Positions 48,875-60,474 of a DNA stretch of 64,000 nt are shown here, in pieces. Where the stretch lies: NCBI GenBank assembly GCA_963556695.1, contig CAUWAG010000020.1:6076001-6140000 (forward strand), read 5' to 3'. The stretch is from Anthostomella pinea (taxonomy: Eukaryota; Ascomycota; Sordariomycetes; Xylariales; Xylariaceae). The notes beneath the pieces were generated by a model. That model had not been told where the DNA came from and searched no databases. It worked only from the letters and a program-made list of their open reading frames with translations. Both the position numbers and the translations under genes were made by a program. Position 1 is the first letter of the stretch. Every line of letters starts with the position of its first letter.

Positions 48875-48980
48875 TTTGAGACTTCTGCTTGCATGACACT
48901 TCTGATTCATGGTTTCACGAGCCGTAAAGGCACCACGGCAGGGATGAGAGCGGGTTGTTAGGTTTTCAATTGACAATTCC

Positions 48981-49975
48981 CTACTGCTTACCATAATTTG
49001 CGGCCCAGACCTTGTCCCACGTGTCCTTATCCAATGCAAATTCGCGTGCATAGTCCCTCTCGAGTTCGTGTGCCCGTTTGCCTAGCAACACTAGACTGTG
49101 AAGCGGCGGTCCCAAGACATCGTCGGCGTCGCAAAGCTGCTTCAGGGTCCCGGCGACAAACTTCTCGGTGCGCCCGCCAACCCTTGCGGCGCCAATAGCC
49201 AGGCTATCCGGGCCGTACACACCCTCCTTCTTGTCCTCCTCGACCTCGAGCATCTGCTGTGCGCATTGTCCCACCGTCATGTACCGGGGAGGCTCGTAGA
49301 TCTTGATCCCTCGGGCCATGTTCTCCAGGCTCTGCTCCTTGACCTTGATGTCCAGCAGCACCAGCGTGTGCAGTCCGATATCACGGTTCTCTTTGATGCG
49401 GTCGTAGAACGAAGCTGGCCGCCAGTTGTCGAGGAAGAATACCATGGATACCGTCTGGCCGAAGTTGTACAGCTGGAGGCCTGATGCGCCGATGCCAGAC
49501 ATGATGGAGGCGTTCGGGACCGCCTGGACGGGTATGGAGAGCTCGCGAGCGCGAAGGATAAGGTCGGTATGGGTGGTTGCGCTACATTCGGCAAGGTTAG
49601 AAGCTTGAGTCGAGGGGTGCAAGGGATGGGAATCGGGTAGATCTCCTACATACCCAAAGGGGTCGCCCACCACGCAGAATGCGACATCTTCAGTCTGGGC
49701 ATCGCGGAGGATCTCGTCGCTATTCGATTCGACCATCTCGCGATCAGCGACTACGATGGATCGGCCATAGTAGCTCTCCTACTGTATTATTAGCGTTAGC
49801 CGTCGTGCGAAAAGCAGATTCTGGGGAGGGGTTGAAATACCAGGACCGACTGGTCTACCAGGAGGATACTTGTGTAGGCCTCGAGGTAGACCCGCGCTGC
49901 CTTCTTGACGATCTCGAGTCCTTTCACGGTGATGTCTGTCTCGTCGGAAAGACCCAAGCCCACGAGGTAAAGCAT
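48981..49975 (-). CDS. dph5: Diphthine methyl ester synthase
   Basis: Three exons (49975-49841, 49778-49654, 49581-48981) give 286 aa. It methylates a histidine-derived intermediate on elongation factor 2 in diphthamide synthesis, using S-adenosylmethionine. The N-terminus [20 protein letters not shown], the VVGDPFGATTHTDL motif (split by intron 2) and [19 protein letters not shown] are diagnostic of this tetrapyrrole-methylase-fold enzyme. It ends [10 protein letters not shown]. It is transcribed divergently from SNU23, with only 325 bases between start codons, so the two genes share a promoter region. Confidence 0.95.
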
Positions 49976-50300
49976 CTTTGCGGCGTAATACAGACCGAAG
50001 CAGCGAGGAGGCTGACAATAGAAAACGAAAGTCGACGGGACGACGATCCCAGATTTTTGGAGGGGAGCTATTCGATATACCAATACTTTTGCTTGTGCAT
50101 AATTGGCGGGGTAGCTCCAACAAGATGGTCTCCAATCCACCTCCAATTCCAGATACAGTAGTCGACGAGATCGTCCGTTTCGTCTACAACCAAGCCCAAC
50201 AACTACCACGACCTTCCCGCCTGTGCCAGTGTGATTACGGCCGCACACCTCGATCTCCCATAACCAGTCCTACGAATCGCACGGCAAACAGACTCGCAAC
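49976..50300. promoter_or_regulatory. Shared bidirectional promoter region of dph5 and snu23
   Basis: 325 bases separate the two start codons. A plus-strand frame from about 50124 overlaps out of frame with SNU23 and is not credited as a gene. No TATA box stands out. Confidence 0.5.
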
Positions 50301-51011
50301 ATGGCGGGCGACAAGGGGTCTGCCTATGGCACCCCAGCCTCGGACACGTCCTTCAGGCGCAACTACGATCTCGACGAATATGCCGAAAAGGCCAAGGTGC
50401 GCGAGGGCGCCGAGCGCGAAGAGGCCAAAGCGCGGTACGAGGCCAAGATGGCAGGCAAGAAGTACTACAAGCCGGCGACAGGCGACGAGACACACACGCG
50501 GGCGCGGCGGCAGATCATCGACCTCGAGGCCAACGTGGGCAAGACGACGCTGGTGCCGGCTGGCGCGGGCCAGGGCAAGAGGGGCCGGGGTGCGGGCTTC
50601 TACTGCGCGGCCTGCGACCTCACGTTCAAGGACAACATCCAGTGGGTCGAGCACGTCAACAGCATGCAGCACCTGCGCGCCATTGGCGAGACGGGCGAGG
50701 TGAAGAAGGCGAGCGCCGCCGACGTGCACGAGCGCATCGCCGAGGTGTGGGAGCGGCTGCAGGAGCAGAAACGCGCGGCCACGACGACGCTGAAGGAGCG
50801 CCTCGAGGTCCGCGAGGAGGAGGAGGCGAGGGAGAGGGAGGCGAGGCGCGCGAAGAGGCTCGAGGAGCTGGCCAAGAAGAAGGCCGCGAAGGAGGACGCC
50901 GAGAAGGTCAAGGTCGAGTACGGCGAGGATGTCCGCGTCGAGGGCGAACACGACGAGGAGGATATGATGGCGGCTATGGGTATCACGGGTTTCGGCACGT
51001 CGAAAAAGTAA
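50301..51011 (+). CDS. snu23: SNU23/ZMAT2, U4/U6.U5 tri-snRNP zinc-finger protein
   Basis: A single exon of 236 aa. The start MAGDKGSAYGTPASDTSFRR matches the conserved family N-terminus. A U1-type C2H2 zinc finger lies at about 100-122 (CAACDLTFKDNIQW...HVNSMQH). A long charged helix rich in Glu, Arg and Lys follows, and the C-terminal MMAAMGITGFGTSKK ends in the family's GFGTSKK motif. It is a component of the precatalytic spliceosome (B complex) near the 5' splice site. Strong GC bias creates a long false frame on the other strand. Confidence 0.95.
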   Translation: MAGDKGSAYGTPASDTSFRRNYDLDEYAEKAKVREGAEREEAKARYEAKMAGKKYYKPATGDETHTRARRQIIDLEANVGKTTLVPAGAGQGKRGRGAGFYCAACDLTFKDNIQWVEHVNSMQHLRAIGETGEVKKASAADVHERIAEVWERLQEQKRAATTTLKERLEVREEEEAREREARRAKRLEELAKKKAAKEDAEKVKVEYGEDVRVEGEHDEEDMMAAMGITGFGTSKK

Positions 51012-51944
51012 TAGGGGGGGTGGTTGAAGCCGATCGAGCTGGCTCAGGGATCGTGGCGTATGGTGTCAGAGGAATATTCGCATGGCAATCTGGCGTTCAC
51101 TTGGGTTGAATTATACATTTGTCGTGCTTCACATGTTATTCCGGGCTTTATTGCAATAATACCTTTGCCTTACAAGTGGCTCCCAACACATTGCAATGCG
51201 CGATGTACGGTTCGTACCGAAACTGTGTCGTCGTTTCGAAAGTAGGTAAACTTGTTGGTTGGTGTTGACTCCCCGTTGCATGACCCTCCTGTGCTCCGAA
51301 CCTGTCTATAACATATCCTGCTCCTTTCCAGACAGATTTCTTCTGGGCTACAACGCATGAAGAAGCACCTTAAAACTTGCAATGGTTCTCCATTCTCTTT
51401 TGCAAATCATCTGGACTGTCTGAGCAGACTCGGCCGCCGCACAGTTGACCGCCTACATGCATCCGCCACAATTTGGGTACCTGCAGCTTCCCGCCATTGC
51501 CGCTCTCTCGGCTTCGGTTGTATTTTATCTATCCTCGAGTCATCATCACGCATTTCGGAAAGAGCACGGTATATATTTTTACAGAGTTCCTACCTCCCAC
51601 CCCTTCTCCAAGTTAAGCTGGCAAGTCTTCAGATGTAGGTAGGAGGTAGCAACTGCTTGCACCTACGAGATCCACCCCGCAACGTGAATAATCAGGGACC
51701 TTCAAAACCCCGCCAACTGACATTGACCCGAGGCCCTCGATTCGAACCAGCACATTCTTCACACAGACCCGGCACGTTGGGCTCTTTCGCTGTTCACCAC
51801 TTACTTAACTCCATTATTGTTTTGGATGCCGTGACACATCACGATAGCCGGTATTGGAGGAAATCCACGCGCGGGTGAAACCATTCTATCGCACACGTAC
51901 GACGACGGACCGGCTCGACACCGAGTATCGGGAAGCAGAAGACC
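51012..51944. other. Intergenic region
   Basis: 3' region of snu23 and promoter of the E2 gene. No feature recognised. Confidence 0.4.
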
Positions 51945-52600
51945 ATGGCGTCATCATCATCGCAGTCCTCGGCCGCCGCCGCATCACTGCTGCAACGCCA
52001 GCTTAAGGAGATCACCAATGCTAAAGATGTGCCGGGCATATCCGTTGGCCTGCTCAGGGACAATGTCTTCAACTGGGAGGTGATCCTCATGCTCGACCAT
52101 GACTTGAAATACTATGGTGGTTCGTTCACGCAACCCTGCTCCAGACAACTTCAAGCCCCCCCTCGCACCCCCTCGACGACTTACATACCTCGGGTACCTC
52201 GAACCGCTCACATTCGTTGCTGACAATATGGAAAGGAGCCATCTTCCGCGCGCACCTGACCTTTCCGCCCGAATATCCCCATCTCCCGCCCAAGATGGTC
52301 TTCCAGACGCCCATCCCCTTCCACCCCAACATTTACCCCAACGGCGAGCTGTGCATTTCCATCTTGCACCCGCCCGAGGACGACAAGTACGGTTACGAGA
52401 ATGCCTCCGAGCGGTGGAGCCCAGTGCAGACGCCCGAGACGATACTGTTGAGCGTCATCAGCCTGTTCAGCGAGCCCAACGAGGATAGTCCTGCCAATCT
52501 CGACGCCGCCAAGCTTCTGCGCCAAGAGAAGGAGGGTGGACCCAAGGAGTTCCGGAAGAGAGTACGGAAATGTGTGCGGGAGAGCGTGGGGGAGGACTGA
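51945..52600 (+). CDS. Ubiquitin-conjugating enzyme E2 (UBC7/UBE2G family)
   Basis: Two exons (51945-52116 and 52236-52600) give 178 aa. The intron (donor gtggtt, acceptor gaaag) joins KYYG to AIFRAHLTF. The active-site region IYPNGELCISILHPPEDD has the catalytic Cys at about residue 96. It is followed by the 12-13-residue acidic insertion (HPPEDDKYGYENASERW) typical of the UBC7/UBE2G and CDC34 group; overall similarity favours UBC7/UBE2G1. UBC7 serves ER-associated degradation; UBE2G1 relatives make K48 chains. The loop usually reading GP-D-T-YEGG is diverged (MLDHDLKYYGG). The C-terminus (KEFRKRVRKCVRESVGED) is longer than the minimal fold. The gene is intact. Confidence 0.88.
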
Positions 52601-52871
52601 AGGCCGGGGATCGGAGCCAAGCGAGGGGAGGGAGATAGCATCAGAAGGTATGCTTACTGTCTTTTCCCACAAGGGCATAGCGATAAAGAACGGCATAGGG
52701 GTTGTTTCGAAGCGTCTTATACTGCTTTTGTGTGCGACTTGACATGGTTTCGGAGTTAGCAACGATGTATGTTCCCTTGGTCAGGTGTTCCTGGCGCAGA
52801 TAACTTTCCCAATCCACCAGACTTGCCTACCGCATGAGACGTATAGAGATACAGGTCAAGGTTGTCTTGTC

Positions 52872-54348
52872 TCAACCCATGAGTCCGAAAACACGACCAA
52901 GAACTCGATCCCATTCTTCGTCCCATCGTAGAGCGCTCTCCTTTGTCGCTCCCTGGCGCAGGGTTCTCAGCTCGTCGGCCCCTTCGTCACTGAATAGTCT
53001 CTGTAGAAGTAATGAGAGCTCGTCTGCAGTCTCGAATCCGCATCCGTTGACTCCCTCCTTGACCAACTCGCCAAAGCTCTCATAGCCCGAGTAAGCGGCA
53101 ACGGGGAGTCCCGATCCGAACATGTCAACTACCTTCATAGGCAGATCTACCCCTGAGCTAGACATGTGAAGACATACGCCAAGGTCAGCACAACTTAGGA
53201 GTGTCGCATAATCCTCCATGGAGAGCCAGGCCGTGAGTATGCGGATATTCGGTAGTCGCCCCATTTTCTGCAACTCCTCGATCTGTTCTTCGTAGTATGA
53301 CTTCTGAGGCCCACGACCCGTGATGATCGCGATGATAGGAGGGGCAGAAGCTTCCCGCGCATAAGAGACCAGCGCTTCAAGCAGTAAAGAGAAGTCTTCA
53401 TCCGGTGTCCACGAAGTGCTGCTGACGATGAGCTTGGTTTCGCCAGCCATGATATTGGCCGCAAAGTCCTTCGTCTCAGGCAATCTCTCGAGGAAGTCTC
53501 TTCGATCCGGGAGTGATTCCAGGGGCTGGAAGATTGCAGCGGGCCGATCGTGAAGGGTAAAGATCGGCGTTTTAATGTTATAAGGCTCCTCCTTCAATTG
53601 TCTTTCCATTGCATGGGTGACAGTGATGTTTGCAGTCGGCGCTGCTTGGCCCAAAGCGCATTCGTATGCTTTAGATATCTCCACGAATGGATGATTCCGT
53701 CCCTTGGTTCCCGCAAGGATTGTCCAGCCATAGTTGTGCCAGTCAATCATGAGGTGGGTGTTGCGCAGAACAGACACCAGTAGAGAGATGGCAAGAGTGG
53801 GAATCGAAGGGGGGTTCTGAAAGTTCAGTCAGTAAATCCGGACGCAAGGAGGCACTTCGTAGATATTACCTGGACCAAAAGCCATCTCGCAGGCGGTGCG
53901 GTGTAGCCAAGGACTCGTACCAAGGTCCAGATCTGCCACAATACCTTCAAAGGTCCAGATATGACGAATGGAATAGACTTGGACTTGAGCACACCGGGAG
54001 GGGGTGCCAGGGGATGTATCTTGACCCGAGGGTCGGAGAGGAGACCCGGGTATGGTGCTGACTCTGCTGGACGATGAGAAAACGCTCCTCTTGAGGTGAG
54101 ATGAGAGAGAACATACCGTGATAACCAATGATGTCAACCTTTCCGCCATGTCTTGCAACACTCAGGGCATGGTACTGCATGCGTGGACTGCGTCCAATGT
54201 CTCCAAGCACTAAGATTTGGACGGATACAGATTGGTTGGAGGCGGGTGATTGCTTGACATATCGGGAGGGGAGCATCGTCAAAGCCACAGCCAATGCAGT
54301 CAGTAGACCCCCGATGGTCGACCACAAGACTATGGCGAGGTATACCAT
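52872..54348 (-). CDS. alg1: Chitobiosyldiphosphodolichol beta-mannosyltransferase
   Basis: Three exons (54348-54117, 54066 to about 53870, 53816-52872) give about 457 aa. It adds the first mannose (beta-1,4, from GDP-Man) to dolichol-PP-GlcNAc2 on the cytosolic ER face. An N-terminal membrane helix ([20 protein letters not shown]) is followed by [20 protein letters not shown], the ALG1 signature. [48 protein letters not shown] (donor-binding loop) and a C-terminal [15 protein letters not shown] follow. The introns are short (50 and about 55 nt). A Met 32 codons upstream is an alternative start, but the hydrophobic start at 54348 fits the family. Intact; GT33 family. Confidence 0.94.
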
Positions 54349-55704
54349 GCTGAAGGAATTAGGAGTGACGTTTGCGGTATGGCAATGGAATGAGCGGCAG
54401 GTCAGATGACTCAGATTAGAAGGATTCTCTGGCCTCAATGACACAGCTGTCCCAACTTTACCCGCTGTTCACAAGCTGCCTCCAAGTCGATGTATACTTT
54501 ACTTTCATACGCGGCACGGGACCAGTATCGATCTACCGCTGCTGTTGACTGAGTCTTGATGTGGACTCGACCCGACGTTTTTCAGGACGAATCACAGCGA
54601 TCGCGTCGAACACATGTCGTACGGGCTGGTGAGGTTGTATGACCCAAATATGACATCCCGAACAGCCTGTCTGGCTGGAGTTGAGACTGAGGCTGACTTG
54701 GCCAATTTGTATGTGTGTAGTGGTGAGGCGTGAGGCAAGAGACGTAGCCTTGCATCCGTCGTGTCCATTGTTTTCGGCACTGATTCCCGACACATCGTTC
54801 GCCAAACTCATTATGCACTTCATGGGACTATCTTTGTAACGTGGGTTACCTTATTGGCCACCTGCACGTTATGATCTCATCCGATGCAGCGACCCTGCAG
54901 CAGTCAACCTTAACGGTGCCCCTAAACGCAGGGCGGCAGGCATGGCGATTACTGGGCTCGATTAGCGACCCAATGAGCGATCCACACCGACCTGGACATC
55001 GCCCCTCGCCGAGCTCGCAGTGGCCCGCTAGGTACCAGGCAAGGCAGTAGATCAACGGGCGGAGGTTTAGCGCCTTCCAGCACGAGTTTAGGCTGGCAGC
55101 CACAGCCTGCCGGCGCCTGTTTCACAGGTAATAGGGGGTGAATTGACTTTGACGAGAGCGGAAGGAGAGACACCATTGGGCAGTCTGCCAGGGCTGCCAG
55201 GGGGAGGTTGCGACAACAAAGAAACCACATCTAGAACATACCCGTCTTCTGTCCCGGTCCAAGTCTCAAGTCCAATCTTTGGACTGCCTAGTTCTTGCTG
55301 CCTCTGTTGCCTCGTTTCCCTGTTCTGCATTGTGTCTTGTCGCTAGCTCTTGTTTATGCTCTTTCTTCCCTGCTCTCTTTCTGTCTCGTCGCGCCGAGAG
55401 AACAATTTCAAATTGTGGAAGCTGTGCAGTAAGTAGCAAGATTGAATACTGTTCCGCCTGACTCGTATCCAATTCCGTGTCTACGAACTCTACCAATTCC
55501 AGCCTGTTCGAACCCTCTCTGATCCAACCTCGAGGTCCGAGAACCTGTCACTTGGTCTCAATTGACACCCGACTCTAAACCCCAGTCCCAGCGCATCCAC
55601 ATCCACATCTCCATGCGATAAGGACTTGGGACGACGGGGTCATCCGACTCCAGGGACAGACATCCACCGTCTACGAAGGAACCAGCTTCGGCGTCGTCGA
55701 TATA
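54349..55704. other. Divergent intergenic region between alg1 and the zinc transporter
   Basis: 1.35 kb with promoter regions for both genes. Only short frames are present. No repeat or RNA gene was recognised. Confidence 0.45.
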
Positions 55705-57539
55705 ATGGCATCTTCCTACGCTCTTCCGCAGCCGCCCTTGCCGCACAACCACGGTCATGGTCACGGTCACGGTCACGGTCACAGCCACGGCCATGGTCAC
55801 CACGGCTCGCTCGACCATTCACACTCGCACTCGCATTCACCGCCGTCCTTCGGCCACTCTAGATCTTCGCGCTCGAACCCGTCGAACCCGTCCAGCCCGT
55901 CCAACAGCGGTGCCATGCGGTCCTACAACAATAGCCAGAGCCAAACCCAAAGCCACAGCCATATCGACGAAGACGCCCAAGCGCGGGCCCAGCAAAACAT
56001 ATCCCACCACCGCGCAAACTCGCTTGCACCTCTGCTAAAACGCGAGAACAGGCCTTCGCCGCTGAGGCAAAGTACAGGAGAGCTACTTTTGGGCTCCGGA
56101 GGGAAGATGGTTGGGGAGGTACCGCAAGCCACCGAGTACGAAGCGCCTCTCTCGGCGGTTCCACACGCGCATCCTCACGATCATGACCATGACCATCATG
56201 CACATGGACATGGTCCGCGACATTCCAAGTTTACGGCCATGCTTCTCCCGTATACCTCCAAGTGGCCGCTGATCCATGCCATCATGACGGACAAGGACTC
56301 GCGTCGCATCTTCTACTTCATGGGGTAGGTACATGGGTTAGCCGCTGTCTACAGCTTGGACTCCTGCTAATGCGCCGGGGTAACAGGGTGAACTTTACAT
56401 TCATGGGTGTCCAGGCGGTCTACGGTTACCTGACGGACTCGCTGGGCCTTCTAAGTGATAGCATACACATGTTCTTCGACTGCGTGGCTCTGGCGGTGGG
56501 ACTTTTCGCCTCGGTTATGGGCAAGTGGCCGCCTAGCGAGAGGTTTCCGTACGGCTTCGGGAAGATCGAGACTTTGAGCGGCTTCGCCAATGGCATCTTT
56601 CTAGTGTATGTCTTCCGTTCGCCCCCATGTGGTAGCCAACTAACGCATTCCAGTCTGATTAGTGTTGAGATCATGTTTGAGGGGTTCGAGAGATTGCTCG
56701 AGGGGCGCGAAACGAAGAGGCTGCGGGAGCTCTTCATCGTCAGTACTCTGGGCTTGATTGTCAATCTCCTGGGCATATTTGCCTTTGGTTCTCATGGCCA
56801 CCATGGCCACGATCACGGTCACGGCCACTCTCACGACCATGTCCATTCGCTTAGCCATTCGCCCAGCCCCAGTCATGGGCACGGCCACTCTCACTCGCAC
56901 GGGAATGACCACGACCATGACCATGGCCATGACCATGACTGCGACTCCCACCAAAAGCATGAACATGGACACACCCAGGGACACGCCCATGGACACGCTC
57001 ATTCCCACTCGCACGATAACGAGAACATGCATGGCATCTACCTCCATATTCTCGCCGACACGTTGGGCAGCGCATCAGTGATATTCTCGACAATTCTGAC
57101 GTACCTGATCCCATGGTCGGGGTGGGATCCTTTGGCGTCCTTGCTGATCGCCTACCTGATCCTCATAACAGCAACACCGCTGGTGAAGTCTTCAGCTCGA
57201 CGACTATTACTGACCATTCCTGCTGATGCGGAATACAACCTTCGCAACACTCTGTCCGAGATAACCAATCAGCGAGGCGTGGCTTCCTATTCAGTGCCCA
57301 AGTTCTGGGCTAATGACGGAGCGAGCAACGAGTCGGGTGGCAAGCTGCTCGGAGTAATACACGTAGCAGCCATGCGTGGTGCAGACATGGAGGAGGTTCG
57401 AGACAGGGTGAAGCAATATCTCGGCAAACACGGGATTGAACTCACGATACAGATGGAAAGGGAAAGCGACACGACTTGCTGGTGCGGGATGGGTCGAGTC
57501 AACAGCGCCCTTTCGCCCCTTTCGCCGAAACCCTTTTGA
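55705..57539 (+). CDS. CDF-family zinc transporter (MSC2/ZnT-like) with two histidine-rich regions
   Basis: Three exons (55705-56324, 56387-56605, 56654-57539) give 574 aa. The N-terminal 200 residues are cytosolic and His/Ser-rich (HNHGHGHGHGHGHSHGHGHH near residue 14; HPHDHDHDHHAHGHG near 160). The membrane part starts at VNFTFMGVQAVYGYLTDSLG. Helix 2 has LLSDSIHMFFDC and helix 5 has GIYLHILADTLGS, the paired His/Asp tetrahedral site of Zn-selective CDF proteins. A very long loop between helices 4 and 5 is packed with His-Asp/Gly/Ser repeats. A cytosolic C-terminal domain follows (LLGVIHVAAMRGADMEEVRD). It most likely moves zinc into the ER or Golgi, like MSC2 or ZnT5/7. Introns are 62 and 48 nt. 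Confidence 0.9.
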
Positions 57540-58692
57540 ACATGTGGCCAGACATGCATACAGCAGCAGACTTTATGCCCGGACCACGAGCCCGTTTTAT
57601 GCATATTCGCGAGCGGCGTAACAGCAGCAGCAGCCGGTAGGGATGTCCCAGCGATACGGCTTGCTGTGTGAGTAGATATGTGTTTGGAGAGCAGCTATGC
57701 TCAATGCATCTAGCATTTTGGCGCGCATGGCATTGGAACAGAGGAAGACAGGAAACGATACCCATATGTTATGGAGCTAATTCTTGTATATACTTGTCGC
57801 ATAGAAGCAATACACACATGAGAGACGATTCGATCAGATGTTGGTTACAACGTGTCTATACCCGGAGGCTCTGTAATTGAAGTGGCATACCTGTTATGTT
57901 GTATGTCGGTTAGCATCTGACGACGACTGGCAGTTCATGATATCCGTACGGCCGGCGGTGCTCGTGGAGCCCTCGACTAGGTATCTAGCAGTTGGGCTAG
58001 TCAATTAGGAAGCCGGGGCCCCGGGTTGATATGTGTAAGTATGGAGTATATCCCGAGGTCCCCTCTCCCTTTGACCCGACTTGGCCGAGGTAGCGAGAAC
58101 GGAGGCCGTTATGTATGCTACGTAAATTGTGGAAAACGACGCACTGAATTTGGTAGGCAGTATCAATAGCCGCAGGTCAGATGATACAGAATAAGCGTCA
58201 AGATGGCATACATTTAAAGCACTTAAATATACCTAGGTATGCTGGTTGATGATTATCATATGAGAGGCACTAACACGAAGCAAGCGGACTCCCACCCCTG
58301 AAGTGTTAGTATTTAGTAGTCGCCAACTTGCCGAGGCACTGACGTCGCGCTCGCTCCACCTCCGAATTCCCGAGCAGAGACAGCCGTCGAGCTCGCACTT
58401 GGAACGCAACACAACGTTTTGTTTGGAAGCTTATTATTCGTCGCCCAAAGCATCGTCCAGCTTCTTCAATCACGGACTTCCGCCAACCTCAGCTACATTC
58501 AAGGTCTTGTTGGACGCGGCACCAGAGGGGACAGCTACAGGCGGCGGACGACACGACCCCCCGCGGAGCTTCTGAAGACTCTCGCCCGCCCAGCTTCGGC
58601 ATTCACGACGCACAAGACAGACACACCAGCTGCCTCTCTCCTCTCAAGGGCAGCGTCCAGCGCCCATCGTCCAGTCAATCCCGTCAGCCACC
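57540..58692. other. Intergenic region
   Basis: 3' region of the zinc transporter and promoter/leader of the carrier. No gene recognised. Confidence 0.45.
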
Positions 58693-59831
58693 ATGTCCGC
58701 GCCGCCGTCCAAGGACAATGGCGGCACCATCAACCAAAAGATGCAGTCGAACCTCCCCAACCCTGTCGCCGAACGCCTCCCGCACATTCCCGAGTCCAAA
58801 GACGAGCTAAAGACGGAACTCAAAGCCGAGGCGAAGGCGGCAGCCGGTAGTTTCGCCTCGCAGATCCGGTCCTTTGCCGCCGGCGGCTTCGGCGGCATCT
58901 GCGCCGTCGTCGTCGGCCACCCCTTCGATCTCGTCAAGGTGCGCATGCAGACTGCCGAGAAGGGCGTCTACTCGTCCGCGATCGACGTCGTCAGGAAGAG
59001 CATAGCAAGGGATGGGCTGCGGAGAGGTCTGTATGCCGGTGTCAGTGCGCCGCTGGTCGGTGTTACGCCTATGTGTAAGTCGAGCCCCTATCATCCAATT
59101 CTCGGCCAACTTGAAATCCGGACGCGCGAGGGCAGCGCTGACAAGTCACCCCGCGCGCAGTCGCCGTCTCCTTCTGGGGCTACGATCTCGGCAAGCAAAT
59201 CGTAACCTCCTTCTCCCCACCGAGCCCCGACGGCGGCCTCTCCATCGCCCAGATCTCCACCGCCGGCTTCTTCAGCGCCGTGCCCATGACCGCCATCACG
59301 GCGCCCTTCGAGCGCGTCAAAGTCATCCTACAAGTCCAGGGCCAGCGCCTGAAACCCGGCGAGGAGCCCAAGTACAAGGGCGGCGTCGACGTCGTGCGCC
59401 AGCTCTACCGCGAGGGCGGTTTAAGGTCTGTCTTCCGCGGCAGCACCGCCACCCTCGCCCGCGACGGCCCCGGTTCGGCCGCCTACTTCGCCGCCTACGA
59501 GTACATGAAGCGCCGCCTCACGCCGCGGGATCCCGTCACGGGCAAGCCCCAGGGCGACCTCAGCCTCATGGCCGTGACGTGCGCGGGAGGCGCCGCCGGT
59601 GTGGCCATGTGGATCCCCGTGTTCCCCGTCGACACCGTCAAGAGCCGCCTGCAGACCGCCGAGGGCAATGTCAGCATTGGTGGTGTCGTGCGCGAGCTGT
59701 ACGGCAAGGGTGGTGTCAAGGCCTTCTTCCCGGGCTTTGGCCCCGCGCTGGCGAGAGCGGTGCCTGCGAATGCCGCCACCTTCTTGGGCGTAGAGCTGGC
59801 GCATCAGGCTATGCGAAAGACGTTTGGATAA
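58693..59831 (+). CDS. crc1: Mitochondrial carnitine/acylcarnitine carrier
   Basis: Two exons (58693-59074 and 59161-59831) give 350 aa. The intron falls at TPM/FAVSFWGYD. Three mitochondrial-carrier repeats are visible, each with the Px[DE]xx[KR] signature: HPFDLVKVRMQTAEKGVY, APFERVKVILQVQG and FPVDTVKSRLQTAEG. The RDGPGSAAYFAAYEYMKRRL segment is typical of the fungal carnitine carriers (Aspergillus AcuH, yeast Crc1). It exchanges acylcarnitine for carnitine across the inner membrane, so acetyl units and fatty acids can be used as carbon source. A hydrophilic N-terminal extension of about 55 residues precedes the first repeat. Intact. Confidence 0.92.
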
Positions 59832-60474
59832 GCCGCGAGGGAGCCATGCGTACGGGGCAGAGCGGGAGGAGAGCCAATGGTTGGCGAAAAAGCTCCAGCA
59901 GAGTTATTACCCGGTGATCAGTATCACCGTGAGGAAATGAAGGCTGATATAAAAGAGGGCTTTCGTCGTCAAGGGCTTCGGAAAAAAGTAGAAACCCTTC
60001 TTACGCAAAGACCTGTACATAGACCATGCACCACTGCATATGCCTGGAGTTGTCAAGCAGACTGTCATGTTCAGTTTTATAGAGGAGTTGAGACACTTGA
60101 CCGAAAGAGATCATCGGCAGCCAATTCCACATATCGCCTGCACGAGAGTTGGTGCGACCTCTTTTCACCCCCGGCTCTTCCTGAAGTGAGCATCATCATC
60201 AGCCTGTCTATGAAATAGCGGGACGCGGTCTAAACGCTAAACAGTCTTCTTCCTGCCTTTGCCCCGTTCCGAGAGCATGCAAATCCCGACCAAGAGGTAT
60301 CTTACAATCAACTCCAAAAATGCAACTGACCTTTTTCGCCAGATCCGTAAATGCTTGTGAAAATGCTAATCTTAATGGAAATAACGCCGTCCATGTCAAC
60401 GCATGAAGCGACTGGAGACGACATGAAGTGGCCATGCCAATGATGGAGTGATATAGGCTTCCCGTATTATGGAA
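59832..60474. other. Convergent intergenic region
   Basis: 3' regions of the carnitine carrier and of the minus-strand histidine phosphatase gene. No feature recognised. Confidence 0.45.

Noticed and set aside
50235..50951. 238-codon minus-strand frame opposite SNU23
   Set aside because: Leu/Arg/Ala-biased shadow of the SNU23 coding strand, which is clearly the real gene.
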